Counted from the first letter of the stretch, positions 1 to 8,914 are shown. The stretch: 64,000 nucleotides of DNA from Clostridia bacterium (GCA_017531385.1 JAFXLD010000039.1:1-64000), one strand, 5' to 3'. The notes: a model not told the origin generated them from the sequence alone. A program made the numbers and translations.

Positions 1-137
1 CAAATTTCAGCGATATACCGCCATTTGCGAACAAACTGCATTATAATGAGGTAAGGGGCAAAGCCCCTTCATAAACTCCTCACTTCTCACTCCTCACTCC
101 TAACTATTGGCGGGCACAGCCCGATAAATTATTGTTT
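1..137 (-). repeat. Dispersed heptad/hairpin element, copy 1 (cut by window edge)
   Basis: Reads right to left from an AAACAATAATTTATC terminus (rc of 123-137). It then has a GGGC..GCCC hairpin, four to five degenerate 7-bp units (family AGTGAGG, visible as ACTCCTC on the plus strand, about 76-108), a hairpin AAGGGGC-AAA-GCCCCTT at 53-69, and a unique stretch (GGCGGTATATCGC) up to the window edge. It is closely related, in the opposite orientation, to 61003-61237. Its far end lies outside the window. It sits about 36 bases behind the ruvX terminator, and a small palindrome (GTTTAC..GTAAAC, 134-152) overlaps the terminus. No coding capacity is seen, so it is more MITE-like than an insertion sequence. 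Confidence 0.8.
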
Positions 138-173
138 ACCGTCTCCGTAAACTCATAACACCACAAAACTAAA

Positions 174-198
174 AGAAAGCCCCTTATCGGGGCTTTCT
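174..198 (-). terminator. Rho-independent terminator of ruvX
   Basis: AGAAAGCCCC and GGGGCTTTCT form a perfect 10-bp stem with a 5-base loop, followed on the minus strand by TTTTAGTTTT. The ruvX stop codon lies in the loop, so the last codons of the gene form one arm of the terminator. Confidence 0.9.
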
Positions 199-600
199 GC
201 TATTCATATAGTCTTCAAGAATCATTACTGCAGATACTGCGTCAACAACTGCTTTGCGTTTCTTCCCTCTTGTGTTAGTCATATTCAAAGCATTGTGTGC
301 AGAGACTGTTGTGAGTCTTTCATCATAGAGTTCTGAGGGAAGTCCTGATTTAGCATTAAGTTTTTCTGCAAACTCTCTGCAAGCCTGAGCCCGGAAGCCT
401 TCAGATCCATCCATATTTTTAGGAAGCCCCACAACAAACATCTGAACATTGCGTTCAGTTGCAAGGTTTATGATTTTTTCAATAAGCAAATCAGCATCTT
501 TTTCCGTAATAACAGTTACGGGAGAAGCCAGGATTTCATTTTTATCGCAAACGGCAACGCCTGTACGCACATCACCGTAATCAACCGACATTATTATCAT
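184..600 (-). CDS. ruvX: Putative pre-16S rRNA nuclease / Holliday junction resolvase-like RuvX (YqgF)
   Basis: 138 residues, the normal family length, with an RNase H-like fold. Visible motifs are DYGDVRTG (catalytic D7), VVGLPKNMDGS (56-66), DERLTT (93-98) and D120 in VVDAVSAV, which together match the YqgF active site. The family trims the 5' end of 16S rRNA and was earlier proposed as a junction resolvase; it acts in the cytoplasm. The ATG has a GGAGAA site that lies inside the last codons of the upstream PBP gene (stop at 604), so the two are translationally close and probably co-transcribed. Confident family call; which activity dominates is not decidable here. Confidence 0.93.
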   Translation of the reverse strand: MIIMSVDYGDVRTGVAVCDKNEILASPVTVITEKDADLLIEKIINLATERNVQMFVVGLPKNMDGSEGFRAQACREFAEKLNAKSGLPSELYDERLTTVSAHNALNMTNTRGKKRKAVVDAVSAVMILEDYMNSRKPR

Positions 601-603
601 CGA

Positions 604-3072
604 TTATTCTCCTTCAGGTGCTGCGGGAGCAGGACTTTCTGCAGGAGTATCGGGAGTAGCAGGAGCATCAGGAGTTTCATCCTGTGTTGAAGATGAACCG
701 CCACCATAACATGATGTACAGGTTGAAGGAACAGCTTCTGTTTTATACCAACCTGTACCGCCGACAGCACAGCCTGAACCTGCTATCAGACCTGAATGTG
801 CACAGTAGGATCTTCTTACAATATCCTCACTGAATTCAAAATCCTTGGCGGGAAGATTCTTGTGGATAGTATTCATAACTGTCTGATAAAGCTCACCGCA
901 ATAGTTTGTTGAGAAATCAAGTTCCTCTGCCTGTTTTGCATAGCCCATCCATACAGTACATACATAATAAGGTGTTCCGCCGATGAACCAACGGTCCTTT
1001 TCGTTGGAGGTTGTACCTGTTTTTGCAAACATATCGAATCCGGAAACTCTGTATGCTCTTGCTGTACCGTCACCTGCCGTTGCAACAGTCTGGAGCATCT
1101 TGTTCATAACATCTGCTGAGCTTCGGTCCATAATCTGCTCACCGGAATCGTTGTGAGTAAGATAAACCTTTGATCCGGTGCTGTTTGTTACCGTGTAATA
1201 GCAATACGGCTCATAATACACACCGCCGTTACCGAATGTTGTATAAGCAGCAGCCATTTCAATTCCGTAAACACCATGCTGCATACCGCCGACTGCAAGT
1301 GAGGAATAGTTTTTATCCTCTTCTTCAAGAGAAGTCATCTTGAATTTATCGGTAAGCCAGCTGTAACATCTGCTGACACCAAGTTTCTGAACAAGCTGTG
1401 CAGGTACGGTGTTGTGCGACGGTGCAAGTGCCTGCTGAAGTGTTTCATAACGATCGGGAGCACCGGGATCACCACCGTAGTTAAGCGGCCATCTTTCACC
1501 TTCAACCATAATTCCGTAGTTCTGAACTTTGGGATATGACCATGTATACATATTACTGTCAATCGCAAGTGAATAAACGCTGAGCGGTTTTATTGATGAA
1601 CCGGGCTGACGTCTTGAATCGGTTGCTATATTAAGACTTCTTGCTTCCTGTTTTTCGCCTGCCTGCCCTACAATACCAAGAACTCTGCCCGTATAATCCA
1701 TAATTACCATACTGGACTGAACCTGTTCACCGTAGGAATTTACGGCATTCGGGAATCCTTTACGGTTATAATAAATATCTTCAAGTACACTCTGGATTTC
1801 TGTATCAACAGCAACATGAATCTTCAGACCGCCGTAATATACAAGTCTCCATGCTTCGTTATACGAATAAGCACCTGTTGCTACAAGGTCATCGATAACT
1901 TTATCAATTACATAGTCAACATAATAACTCTGAACTTCGTCTTTTTCCTGAGTCTGACCAACATTATTCTCATCAACTTTGATCATATCGTCATCCTGAT
2001 CTTCGTCATCTTCATCAGGAACATAATCATCATCAGTTGTGAAAACAAAATCATACTCAAGAGCTTCTTCATACTCTTCCTGAGTGATGTATTCTTCGTT
2101 CAGCATACATTTTAATGCGTAGTTGCGTCTTATTTCATTTTCTTCGGGATTAACGATAGGATTGTTTCCTCTCGGTGCCTGTGTAATAGCCGCAATACAA
2201 GCACATTCTGCAAGTGTCAGTTCATCAACATCTTTACCGAAATAGTATTCTGCTGCTGTCTGAACACCGTAACAACCGGCATCAAGGTAAAGAGTGTTAA
2301 GATATGCTTCAAGAATGGTTTCCTTTGAATAATGCTTTTCAAGATTGAGCGCATTCTGGATTTCACGGAATTTTCTTATATAAGTGACATCACGTTCACC
2401 TGTCAGGTTCTTTATAAGCTGCTGTGTTATTGTAGAACCGCCTTCACCTTTTTTTGAGGGAACAATTGCAACAGCAATGGTACGTTTCCAGTCTACACCT
2501 GAATGAGTCGGGAATTTTGCATCCTCCAGAGCGATAAAAGCATCCTGCAGATCCTTAGGAATTTCATCAAGATCAACCCATATACGGTTTTCCTCGCCAT
2601 GAAGTCTTGTAAGCTCCACTTCGTTGCCGTTATCATCAACTGTATACAGAATTGTTGTCTGACTCTGATTAGCCTTGTAGGTATCAAGGTCAATGGCAAC
2701 TTCACCGTTTACAAAATCTGTCATGAATTTCAGAACATACAGACCCACTGACGATACGGAAATAAGGCCCACAAGAAAAAGTGAACACATGATTATGCCG
2801 AAACGTCTTAAATGCTTATGATCTTTTTTCGGTTTTTTCTTTTTTTTGTTATTTTCTTTTTTATCCGGTTCTTTTGTTTCTGCTTTCTTTGATGTGCTGT
2901 TCTGAGCAACCGTTGTCTGTCTGTTTCTCAGCCCCAGAATATCCGACTGCGAACCGTTATCAGGCGAAAAAGCTCCGTCAGAAGCAGTAGCTTGCTGCGA
3001 CTCACCGTTGCTTCCGCCAACCTTACGGCTGTTGTTTTTTTCCATTGAGCTGCCGTTGTTTATATCGTCCAT
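604..3072 (-). CDS. Class A penicillin-binding protein (PBP1A-type transglycosylase/transpeptidase)
   Basis: Bifunctional peptidoglycan synthase anchored in the membrane. I start it at 3072, where AGGAGA precedes ATG, which gives 822 residues; a longer frame to 3141 has no site. Order: charged Lys-rich cytoplasmic tail (about 1-90), one membrane segment (about 92-117), glycosyltransferase domain with EDAKFPTHSG (183-192) and GGSTITQQLIKNLTG (211-225), transpeptidase with SSIK (492-495), SHN (552-554) and KTGT (684-687), then a Cys-containing, Pro/Ala/Thr-rich C-terminal tail. All catalytic motifs are intact. Odd: a very acidic stretch at about 348-362 (DDDYVPDEDDEDQDDD) between the two enzymatic domains. 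Followed directly by ruvX. Confidence 0.93.
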   Translation of the reverse strand: MDDINNGSSMEKNNSRKVGGSNGESQQATASDGAFSPDNGSQSDILGLRNRQTTVAQNSTSKKAETKEPDKKENNKKKKKPKKDHKHLRRFGIIMCSLFLVGLISVSSVGLYVLKFMTDFVNGEVAIDLDTYKANQSQTTILYTVDDNGNEVELTRLHGEENRIWVDLDEIPKDLQDAFIALEDAKFPTHSGVDWKRTIAVAIVPSKKGEGGSTITQQLIKNLTGERDVTYIRKFREIQNALNLEKHYSKETILEAYLNTLYLDAGCYGVQTAAEYYFGKDVDELTLAECACIAAITQAPRGNNPIVNPEENEIRRNYALKCMLNEEYITQEEYEEALEYDFVFTTDDDYVPDEDDEDQDDDMIKVDENNVGQTQEKDEVQSYYVDYVIDKVIDDLVATGAYSYNEAWRLVYYGGLKIHVAVDTEIQSVLEDIYYNRKGFPNAVNSYGEQVQSSMVIMDYTGRVLGIVGQAGEKQEARSLNIATDSRRQPGSSIKPLSVYSLAIDSNMYTWSYPKVQNYGIMVEGERWPLNYGGDPGAPDRYETLQQALAPSHNTVPAQLVQKLGVSRCYSWLTDKFKMTSLEEEDKNYSSLAVGGMQHGVYGIEMAAAYTTFGNGGVYYEPYCYYTVTNSTGSKVYLTHNDSGEQIMDRSSADVMNKMLQTVATAGDGTARAYRVSGFDMFAKTGTTSNEKDRWFIGGTPYYVCTVWMGYAKQAEELDFSTNYCGELYQTVMNTIHKNLPAKDFEFSEDIVRRSYCAHSGLIAGSGCAVGGTGWYKTEAVPSTCTSCYGGGSSSTQDETPDAPATPDTPAESPAPAAPEGE

Positions 3073-3206
3073 CAATATCTCTCCTGTACAATAAAAACGG
3101 CCTTGCCATATATTGGTGACCGTTTTTAGTATATCCACCATCTGTTCCGAAAAACAAAAAGTAGGAATAAGAATTTTTTCAGATTAACAAACTGAAAAAA
3201 GTTTTA

Positions 3207-3695
3207 TTATTTCACAAGATATTCCATGAATACCCAGCCGCGTTTACCGTTATACTCAACATAACCCCAACCGAAATCATCCGGAGTCTCAACAGCGCTG
3301 TCATCAACAAACATGACTTCAATTTCTGTACCGTTGGGAATAGTTGTTACAACAGCAGAATTCTTGTCTGCAGCAAGACGCATATTAAGAGAAGAAGTTG
3401 AACCAGTATCAATCCTATACTTACCTGCACCGTTAAGCAAAACAGTATCATCAGGCTCATCTTCGGTTGTCCATTCAGTTATATTTGAAGAATCAGCAGC
3501 TGTTGAACCTTCCTCGTCTTCCTTATTGGATTTTACACCATGAATAATCAGCGCAAGCATAACGATTACAAGCACAATTGCAACGCCTGCCATAATAAGA
3601 AAACGTCTGTCCATTCTTTTGAGTTTACCAACGAATCTGCCGAGATTTTTCAATACATTATCAAGTATGTCACGGAATTTATCTGTCTTTGCCAT
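3207..3695 (-). CDS. Membrane-anchored SH3-domain protein of unknown role
   Basis: 162 residues: a basic N-terminal tail, one membrane helix at about 31-52 (signal anchor), an acidic Ser/Thr linker (about 58-85) and a C-terminal bacterial SH3-like domain (about 92-162; pattern LNMRLAADKNSAVVTTIPNGTEIEV ends with GWGYVEYNGKRGWVFMEYL). Such domains usually bind cell-wall peptides, so a wall-associated role is inferred. It has a good AAGGAGG site and its own promoter (3737-3765). The PBP gene follows 135 bases downstream and may be co-transcribed. Specific function unknown. Confidence 0.8.
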   Translation of the reverse strand: MAKTDKFRDILDNVLKNLGRFVGKLKRMDRRFLIMAGVAIVLVIVMLALIIHGVKSNKEDEEGSTAADSSNITEWTTEDEPDDTVLLNGAGKYRIDTGSTSSLNMRLAADKNSAVVTTIPNGTEIEVMFVDDSAVETPDDFGWGYVEYNGKRGWVFMEYLVK

Positions 3696-3736
3696 AGTAG
3701 AAACCTCCTTGAAAATACTATTTTTTCTTAGTGTAA

Positions 3737-3765
3737 ATTATATCAAAATAAAAAAAGAATTTCAA
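3737..3765 (-). promoter_or_regulatory. Sigma-A promoter for the SH3 protein gene
   Basis: On the minus strand TTGAAA, a 17-base spacer, then TATAAT, about 40 bases before the start codon. Confidence 0.75.
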
Positions 3766-3816
3766 CCTTTTTGACAATATTGTAATATAATTTTTTATAA
3801 AGAAAAAGTAAAAAAA

Positions 3817-3836
3817 CGACAAACAGAAGTTTGTCG
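3817..3836 (-). terminator. Terminator at the distal end of the hairpin array
   Basis: CGACAAAC-TTCT-GTTTGTCG followed by seven T on the minus strand. No protein gene ends here. With the tRNA terminator at 4055-4096 it brackets the hairpin array, and its stem resembles that terminator (CGACAA). Confidence 0.75.
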
Positions 3837-3881
3837 GGTTTGTTGTGATTTTTTCATCTAATTATAAATCAATACGAAGAA

Positions 3882-4051
3882 TTGTATGCAATCCGTCGCA
3901 AGACGGATTGTAATCATCCCGCAGGGATGTATGTAATCCTTTCAAAGAAAGGTATGTAATCAATCTGAAGAGTAATACACCAATGTGATGCCATACGCCT
4001 ACGGCGATTACATACACGCTATGCGTGATTACATGCCAATCTTTCGGATTG
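3882..4051. repeat. Modular array of six small hairpins with TATGTAATC/GATTACAT spacers
   Basis: Six short hairpins follow one another: CAATCCGTC-GCAA-GACGGATTG (3889-3910), CATCCC-GCA-GGGATG (3915-3929), CCTTTC-AAA-GAAAGG (3938-3952), CGCC-TAC-GGCG (3996-4006), CACGC-TAT-GCGTG (4015-4027) and CAATC-TTTCG-GATTG (4037-4051). The first three are separated by TATGTAATC and the last three by the reverse complement GATTACAT, so the whole array is inverted about its centre near 3975-3990. Loops are 3-5 bases. No convincing coding frame. The rest of the 3696-4095 gap holds only the SH3 promoter and two terminators. Confidence 0.75.
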
Positions 4052-4054
4052 AAT

Positions 4055-4096
4055 AAAAAAATCGACAACCTTCTGTCGAAGATTGTCGATTTTTTT
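4055..4096 (-). terminator. Terminator of tRNA-Lys (works in both directions)
   Basis: A long hairpin with ATCGACAA/TTGTCGAT arms, an inner CTTC/GAAG stem and A/T runs on both flanks. It begins right after the encoded CCA of the tRNA. Confidence 0.85.
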
Positions 4097-4171
4097 GGTG
4101 ACTCAGCGGGGATTCGAACCCCGGACACCCTGCTTAAAAGGCAGGTGCTCTGCCGACTGAGCTACTGAATC
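4096..4171 (-). tRNA. tRNA-Lys (anticodon TTT)
   Basis: 76 bases including an encoded 3' CCA. Acceptor arms GATTCAG and CTGAGTC pair (one G-T), the D arm is AGCTCAGTCGGCAGAGC, the anticodon loop is CTTTTAA between CCTGC and GCAGG, and the T arm is CCGGGGTTCGAATCCCCG. All cloverleaf parts are canonical. secG lies 19 bases upstream on the same strand. Confidence 0.97.
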
Positions 4172-4190
4172 ACGGTTTATTCATAAAACC

Positions 4191-4445
4191 TTATTTTCCG
4201 AGGAAACCAACAACAAAAGTGGCAACCAAAGTAAGGATTATAAATACTGTGCAAAGAACTTTTGTGATCTTTTCAAGCTTTGCTTCCATTGTGCGGCCTT
4301 TATTCTTGCCGAAGAAAGTATCAGCACCACCGGCAATAGCACCGGAAAGACCCTGCTGTTTGCTCTCCTGAAGAAGAACCAGGATTATAAGAGCTATTGA
4401 AATAAGTATCAGAACTGCACCGAGTACATACTCCCAAGGTGTCAT
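4191..4445 (-). CDS. secG: Preprotein translocase subunit SecG
   Basis: 84 residues from the ATG at 4445, preceded by AAAGGATG; a longer frame to 4520 lacks a site. Two membrane helices (about 4-24 and 58-82) flank the conserved loop with LLQESKQQGLSGAIAGGADTFFG, the SecG signature. It is an accessory subunit of the SecYEG protein export channel in the inner membrane. tRNA-Lys lies just downstream and may be read from the same promoter. Length and topology are normal. Confidence 0.95.
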   Translation of the reverse strand: MTPWEYVLGAVLILISIALIILVLLQESKQQGLSGAIAGGADTFFGKNKGRTMEAKLEKITKVLCTVFIILTLVATFVVGFLGK

Positions 4446-4611
4446 CGGACTAACATCCTTTCTTATCAATCTGTAATCAAGAAACATATTTCTTGTCACA
4501 TCGCCTGTATAGATTATCACATCGGGAAATAAAAATCAAGTCTTTTTTTAAAATTTTTCGCATTTTTTTGAAAATTATTCTTTTTTGTTGATAATTCAAG
4601 GAAAAATAGCC

Positions 4612-4639
4612 TTGACGAAAACGCAATATATTGTATAAT
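4612..4639 (+). promoter_or_regulatory. Sigma-A promoter for the topoisomerase operon
   Basis: TTGACG, 16 bases, TATAAT, ending about 35 bases before the start codon at 4674. Confidence 0.8.
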
Positions 4640-4673
4640 AGTATAGTATAGTTCCAATATAATGGAGGAAAAC

Positions 4674-6656
4674 ATGGCTAAGAAAAAAGATTACGGTAAT
4701 GAAGACATAGTTGTTCTCAAAGGACCGGACAAGGTAAGAAAAAGACCTGCCGTTATTTTCGGCTCGGACGGTATTGACGGCTGTCAGCATTCCGCATTTG
4801 AAATTATTTCAAACTCAATAGACGAAGCAAGAGAGGGATACGGTAACAAGATCGTTGTCACAAGATTTCTCGACAAATCCATAGAAGTACAGGACTTCGG
4901 ACGCGGTATGCCCGTTGGCTGGAATCCAAAAGAAGAACGATTCAACTGGGAACTGCTCTTCTGCGAAATGTATGCAGGCGGTAAATATGACACAAATGAC
5001 GGCGGTAATTACGAATATTCACTCGGTCTTAACGGACTCGGACTTTGTGCCACTCAGTTTGCATCGGAATATATGGATGCAGAAATTCACCGTGACGGAA
5101 TGTGCTATACGCTTCATTTTGAAAAAGGCTGGCCTGTAGGCGGTCTGAATGAAGAGCCTTACGCAAAACGTGACACAGGCACAAGAATAAAATGGCGTCC
5201 CGACCTTGATGTTTTTACTGACATTGACATTTCCGCCGATTATTTCAAGGAAGTTCTCGAAAGACAGGCTGTTGTCAACAACGGTCTGAAATTCATTTTT
5301 AAAAATCAGATTACAGAAACAAAATTTGAAACAACGGAAATTCTCTATGAAAACGGAATAAAAGACTATGTTGACAATTACTGCGGTGAAGAAGCTTTCA
5401 CAACAACTCAGTTATGGCAGACAGAGAAAAAGGGCAGAGACCGTGAGGACAAGCCTGAATACAAAGTAAAAATCAATGTTGCTCTGTCATTCTCCAAAAC
5501 AAAACAGCTTAAGGATTATTACCACAACTCAAGCTGGCTTGAATACGGCGGTGCTCCCGACAAAGCCGTAAGGAGTGCCTTTGTAGCTCAGATTGACGCA
5601 TATTTAAAGCAGACAGGCAAATACACAAAGTCCGACAGCAAGATTACTTTCCAGGACGTTGAAGACTGCCTTGTTATTATTGTTTCCTCTTTCTCAACTC
5701 TGACTTCATACGAAAATCAAACAAAGAAAGCCATCACTAACAAATTTATTCAGCAGGCAATAACGGAATTTTTAAGACATCAGCTTGAAATTTATTTCCT
5801 CGAAAACAAGCTTGATGCTGACCGTATAGCCGACCAGGTGCTCATAAACCTCAGAAGCCGTGTCAAGGCTGAAGCCACAAGACTCAATCTGCAGAAAACT
5901 CTTGCAACATCAAATGATATGGCAAACAGAGTTGAAAAATTTGTTGACTGCCGAAGCAAGGATATTGAAGAAAGAGAAATCTTCATCGTTGAGGGTGACT
6001 CTGCATTGGGTGCCTGTAAACAGGCAAGAGATTCGGCTTTCCAGGCAATCATGCCCGTAAGAGGTAAGATTCTCAACTGTCTTAAAGCCGATTACACAAA
6101 GGTTTTTAAATCAGAAATTATCACAGACCTTATAAAAGTCCTCGGTTGCGGTGTTGAAGTAAAGACAAAAGCCAACAAGAATATGTCCACATTCAATCTT
6201 GACAATCTCCGCTGGAGCAAAGTCATTATCTGTACCGATGCCGATGTTGACGGTTTCCAGATAAGAACGCTTATTCTCACAATGATTTATGCACTTATGC
6301 CCACACTCATTGAAACAGGAAAGGTTTTCATTGCAGAATCTCCGCTTTATGAAATCACATCGGGCAACCACACTTGGTTTGCATATAATGAGCAGGAAAA
6401 AGCGGAAGCTCTGAATGAAATCGGCAACAAAAAATACACCATTCAGCGTTCAAAAGGTCTCGGTGAAAACGAGCCTGACATGATGTGGATGACAACAATG
6501 AACCCAAAAACAAGAAGACTTATCAAGGTTGAACCCACCGATGCACAGCTGACAGCTGATGTATTTGACCTTCTTCTCGGTGACAATCTTCAGGGAAGAA
6601 AAGAACACATCGCAGAAGTGGGACATCAGTACATTGACCTTGCAGACATAAGTTAA
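4674..6656 (+). CDS. parE: Type II DNA topoisomerase subunit B (divergent topoisomerase IV/GyrB-like)
   Basis: Start at 4674: GGAGG at 4664-4668 overlaps the earlier ATG at 4662, so that ATG is probably not used. 660 residues. GHKL ATPase: NSIDEA (47-52), DFGRG (74-78) and GLNGLGL (118-124, where most relatives have GLHGVG). The transducer follows, then a Toprim domain with EGDSALGA (from 440) and TDADVDG (521-527). The B subunit hydrolyses ATP and binds metal while the A subunit cuts DNA. Many normally strict positions differ (EGDSALG for EGDSAGG, GFQIRTL for GAHIRTL), yet catalytic Glu, Asp and Asn residues remain, so it is probably active. Upstream of, and co-transcribed with, the A subunit. 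Gyrase versus Topo IV is inferred. Confidence 0.85.
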   Translation: MAKKKDYGNEDIVVLKGPDKVRKRPAVIFGSDGIDGCQHSAFEIISNSIDEAREGYGNKIVVTRFLDKSIEVQDFGRGMPVGWNPKEERFNWELLFCEMYAGGKYDTNDGGNYEYSLGLNGLGLCATQFASEYMDAEIHRDGMCYTLHFEKGWPVGGLNEEPYAKRDTGTRIKWRPDLDVFTDIDISADYFKEVLERQAVVNNGLKFIFKNQITETKFETTEILYENGIKDYVDNYCGEEAFTTTQLWQTEKKGRDREDKPEYKVKINVALSFSKTKQLKDYYHNSSWLEYGGAPDKAVRSAFVAQIDAYLKQTGKYTKSDSKITFQDVEDCLVIIVSSFSTLTSYENQTKKAITNKFIQQAITEFLRHQLEIYFLENKLDADRIADQVLINLRSRVKAEATRLNLQKTLATSNDMANRVEKFVDCRSKDIEEREIFIVEGDSALGACKQARDSAFQAIMPVRGKILNCLKADYTKVFKSEIITDLIKVLGCGVEVKTKANKNMSTFNLDNLRWSKVIICTDADVDGFQIRTLILTMIYALMPTLIETGKVFIAESPLYEITSGNHTWFAYNEQEKAEALNEIGNKKYTIQRSKGLGENEPDMMWMTTMNPKTRRLIKVEPTDAQLTADVFDLLLGDNLQGRKEHIAEVGHQYIDLADIS

Positions 6657-6668
6657 CGGAGAGAAAAA

Positions 6669-8906
6669 ATGGCAAGAAAAAAGAAAAATGATGAAATAAA
6701 AACTGAAGAACTCAGTCCGAATGCTCATATTGCGGGTGCAGGTATAGTTCAGCCTCAGCATATTACGGATATTCTTGAAACCAATTTCATGCCCTATGCC
6801 ATGAGTGTTATCATGTCACGAGCAATTCCGGAAATTGACGGTTTCAAGCCCTCTCACAGAAAGCTCCTTTACACTATGTACAACATGGGGCTTATAAACG
6901 GTGCGAGAATAAAATCTGCAAACATTGTGGGCAGAACTATGCAGCTCAATCCCCACGGTGATGCCGCAATTTACGAAACAATGGTCCGTCTTACTAGAGG
7001 TAACGAGGCTCTGCTTCATCCCTTTATCGATTCAAAGGGTAACTTCGGTAAAGCTTATTCAAAAAACATGGCTTATGCCGCATCTCGATACACAGAAGCA
7101 AAGCTCGACAAGATATGTAACGAGCTGTTCCGTGACATTGATAAGGATACAGTTGATTTTGTTCCCAACTACGACAACTCAATGACGGAGCCTACCCTCT
7201 TCCCTGTTACATTCCCTTCGGTACTTGTAAACAACAACCTCGGTATCGCTGTCGGTATGGCAAGTAACATCTGTTCATTCAACCTTAACGAAATCTGCGA
7301 AACGACAATAGCTCTCATAAGAAACCCCGACCACGATGTTTCAGAAACATTGTTGGCTCCCGATTTCAGCGGCGGCGGTATTCTCCTTTACGACAAAGAG
7401 AAAATCGACGAGATTTACAAAACAGGCAGAGGCTCAATCCGTGTCCGTGCAAGATATTCATATGACAAGAAGAACAACTGCATAGACATAACAGAAATTC
7501 CGCCGTCAACAACTGTTGAAGCAATCATAGATAAAATAATCGAGCTTTCAAAAGGCGGAAAACTCAAGGAAATCAGCGATGTCCGTGACGAAACAGACAA
7601 ATCAGGTCTTAAAATTACAATCGACCTCAAACGCGGTGTTGATGCAGACGCACTTATGTTAAAGCTTTTCAAGAAAACTCCCCTTGAAGACCCCACAAGC
7701 TGCAACTTCAATGTCCTTATTGCAGGTGTGCCTAAGGTTATGGGTGTAGCTGAAATTCTTGAAGAATGGCTCGGCTTCAGAACAGAATGTATCAAGAGAA
7801 GAACTGCCTACAATCTCGGCAAGGCAAAAGATAAACTTCATCTGCTCCTGGGTCTTCAGAAAATTCTTCTTGACATCGACAAGGCAATCAAGATAGTCAG
7901 AGAAACCGAAGAAGAAGCAGAGGTTGTACCCAACCTTATGATAGGCTTCGGCATTGACGAAATTCAGGCTGAATATGTAGCTGAAATCAAGCTCCGTCAC
8001 CTGAACCGCGAGTACATCTTAAAGCGTCTTGAAGATATTGAAGAACTCAAAAAGACAATTGCCGATATGGAGGATATTCTTGCAAGCCGTTCAAGAATAA
8101 AGAACATTATCATTTCTGAGCTTAAAGATGTTATGAAAAAATACGGTAAGGAAAGACGGACGGAAATCAACTATGATTTTGCAGAAGATGCAGATGAAAA
8201 CGAGGATTCAGTGCCCGATTATCCCGTAAGACTTTTCTATACAAATGACGGCTATTTCAAGAAAATCACACCTCAGTCACTGCGTATGAGCGGTGCTCAC
8301 AAGCTCAAAGAAAACGACTACATCACTCTTGAACTTGACTCCACAAACGCTGCTGAGCTTCTTTTCTTCTCTGACAGATGTCAGACATACAAGTCAAGAG
8401 CAAGTGAGTTTGAAGATTCAAAAACAAGTCTTCTGGGTGATTACATTCCCACAAAGCTTGAATTTGACCAGGGTGAAAACAGCGTTTACATGGCTGTGAC
8501 AACCGATTATAAGGGCTATATGCTGTTCTTCTTTGAAAACGGTAAGGTTGCAAAGGTTGACATGTCAAGCTACGCAACAAAGACAAACCGTAAGAAGCTT
8601 ATCAATGCCTATTCGGACAAATCTCCCCTTGTTGCAGCGTTCTATATCAATGATGATGCTGAGTTTGTAATAAAATCAACATCGGGCAGACTTCTTCTGT
8701 TCAATTCAGGGGCAATCGCATCTAAGACAACAAAGAACACACAGGGTGTTGCAGTCATGAATCTGAAAAAAGGACACCGTGTGGCAAGCGTTGTGAATTA
8801 CAACGAAGGAATGTTCACAAAACCTCAGAGATACAGAACAAAGACTCTCCCCTCTGCAGGTGCTATTCTCTCAGCAGAAGATTCGGGCGAACAGATTACA
8901 TTTTAA
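6669..8906 (+). CDS. parC: Type II DNA topoisomerase subunit A (divergent topoisomerase IV/GyrA-like)
   Basis: 745 residues, 12 bases behind subunit B with GGAGAG as its site. The winged-helix cleavage core is clear: MSRAIPEIDGFKPSHRK (49-65), HGDAAIYETMVRL (96-108) and the catalytic pair R140-Y141 in AASRYTEAKL; Y141 forms the covalent bond with DNA. A long coiled-coil tower follows, then a beta-pinwheel C-terminal domain (about 510-745). I see no GyrA box (QRRGGKG), which favours a Topo IV-like decatenase over a supercoiling gyrase. It forms an A2B2 enzyme with the upstream product. Confidence 0.85.
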   Translation: MARKKKNDEIKTEELSPNAHIAGAGIVQPQHITDILETNFMPYAMSVIMSRAIPEIDGFKPSHRKLLYTMYNMGLINGARIKSANIVGRTMQLNPHGDAAIYETMVRLTRGNEALLHPFIDSKGNFGKAYSKNMAYAASRYTEAKLDKICNELFRDIDKDTVDFVPNYDNSMTEPTLFPVTFPSVLVNNNLGIAVGMASNICSFNLNEICETTIALIRNPDHDVSETLLAPDFSGGGILLYDKEKIDEIYKTGRGSIRVRARYSYDKKNNCIDITEIPPSTTVEAIIDKIIELSKGGKLKEISDVRDETDKSGLKITIDLKRGVDADALMLKLFKKTPLEDPTSCNFNVLIAGVPKVMGVAEILEEWLGFRTECIKRRTAYNLGKAKDKLHLLLGLQKILLDIDKAIKIVRETEEEAEVVPNLMIGFGIDEIQAEYVAEIKLRHLNREYILKRLEDIEELKKTIADMEDILASRSRIKNIIISELKDVMKKYGKERRTEINYDFAEDADENEDSVPDYPVRLFYTNDGYFKKITPQSLRMSGAHKLKENDYITLELDSTNAAELLFFSDRCQTYKSRASEFEDSKTSLLGDYIPTKLEFDQGENSVYMAVTTDYKGYMLFFFENGKVAKVDMSSYATKTNRKKLINAYSDKSPLVAAFYINDDAEFVIKSTSGRLLLFNSGAIASKTTKNTQGVAVMNLKKGHRVASVVNYNEGMFTKPQRYRTKTLPSAGAILSAEDSGEQITF

Positions 8907-8914
8907 CACATAAT

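Noticed and set aside
3882..4051. CRISPR-like look of the hairpin array
   Set aside because: Hairpins vary in sequence and spacers are short and constant, the reverse of a CRISPR; no cas genes.
3862..4128. 88-residue minus-strand frame across the hairpin array and tRNA terminator
   Set aside because: It runs through six hairpins, a terminator and the 3' end of tRNA-Lys, and has no ribosome site.
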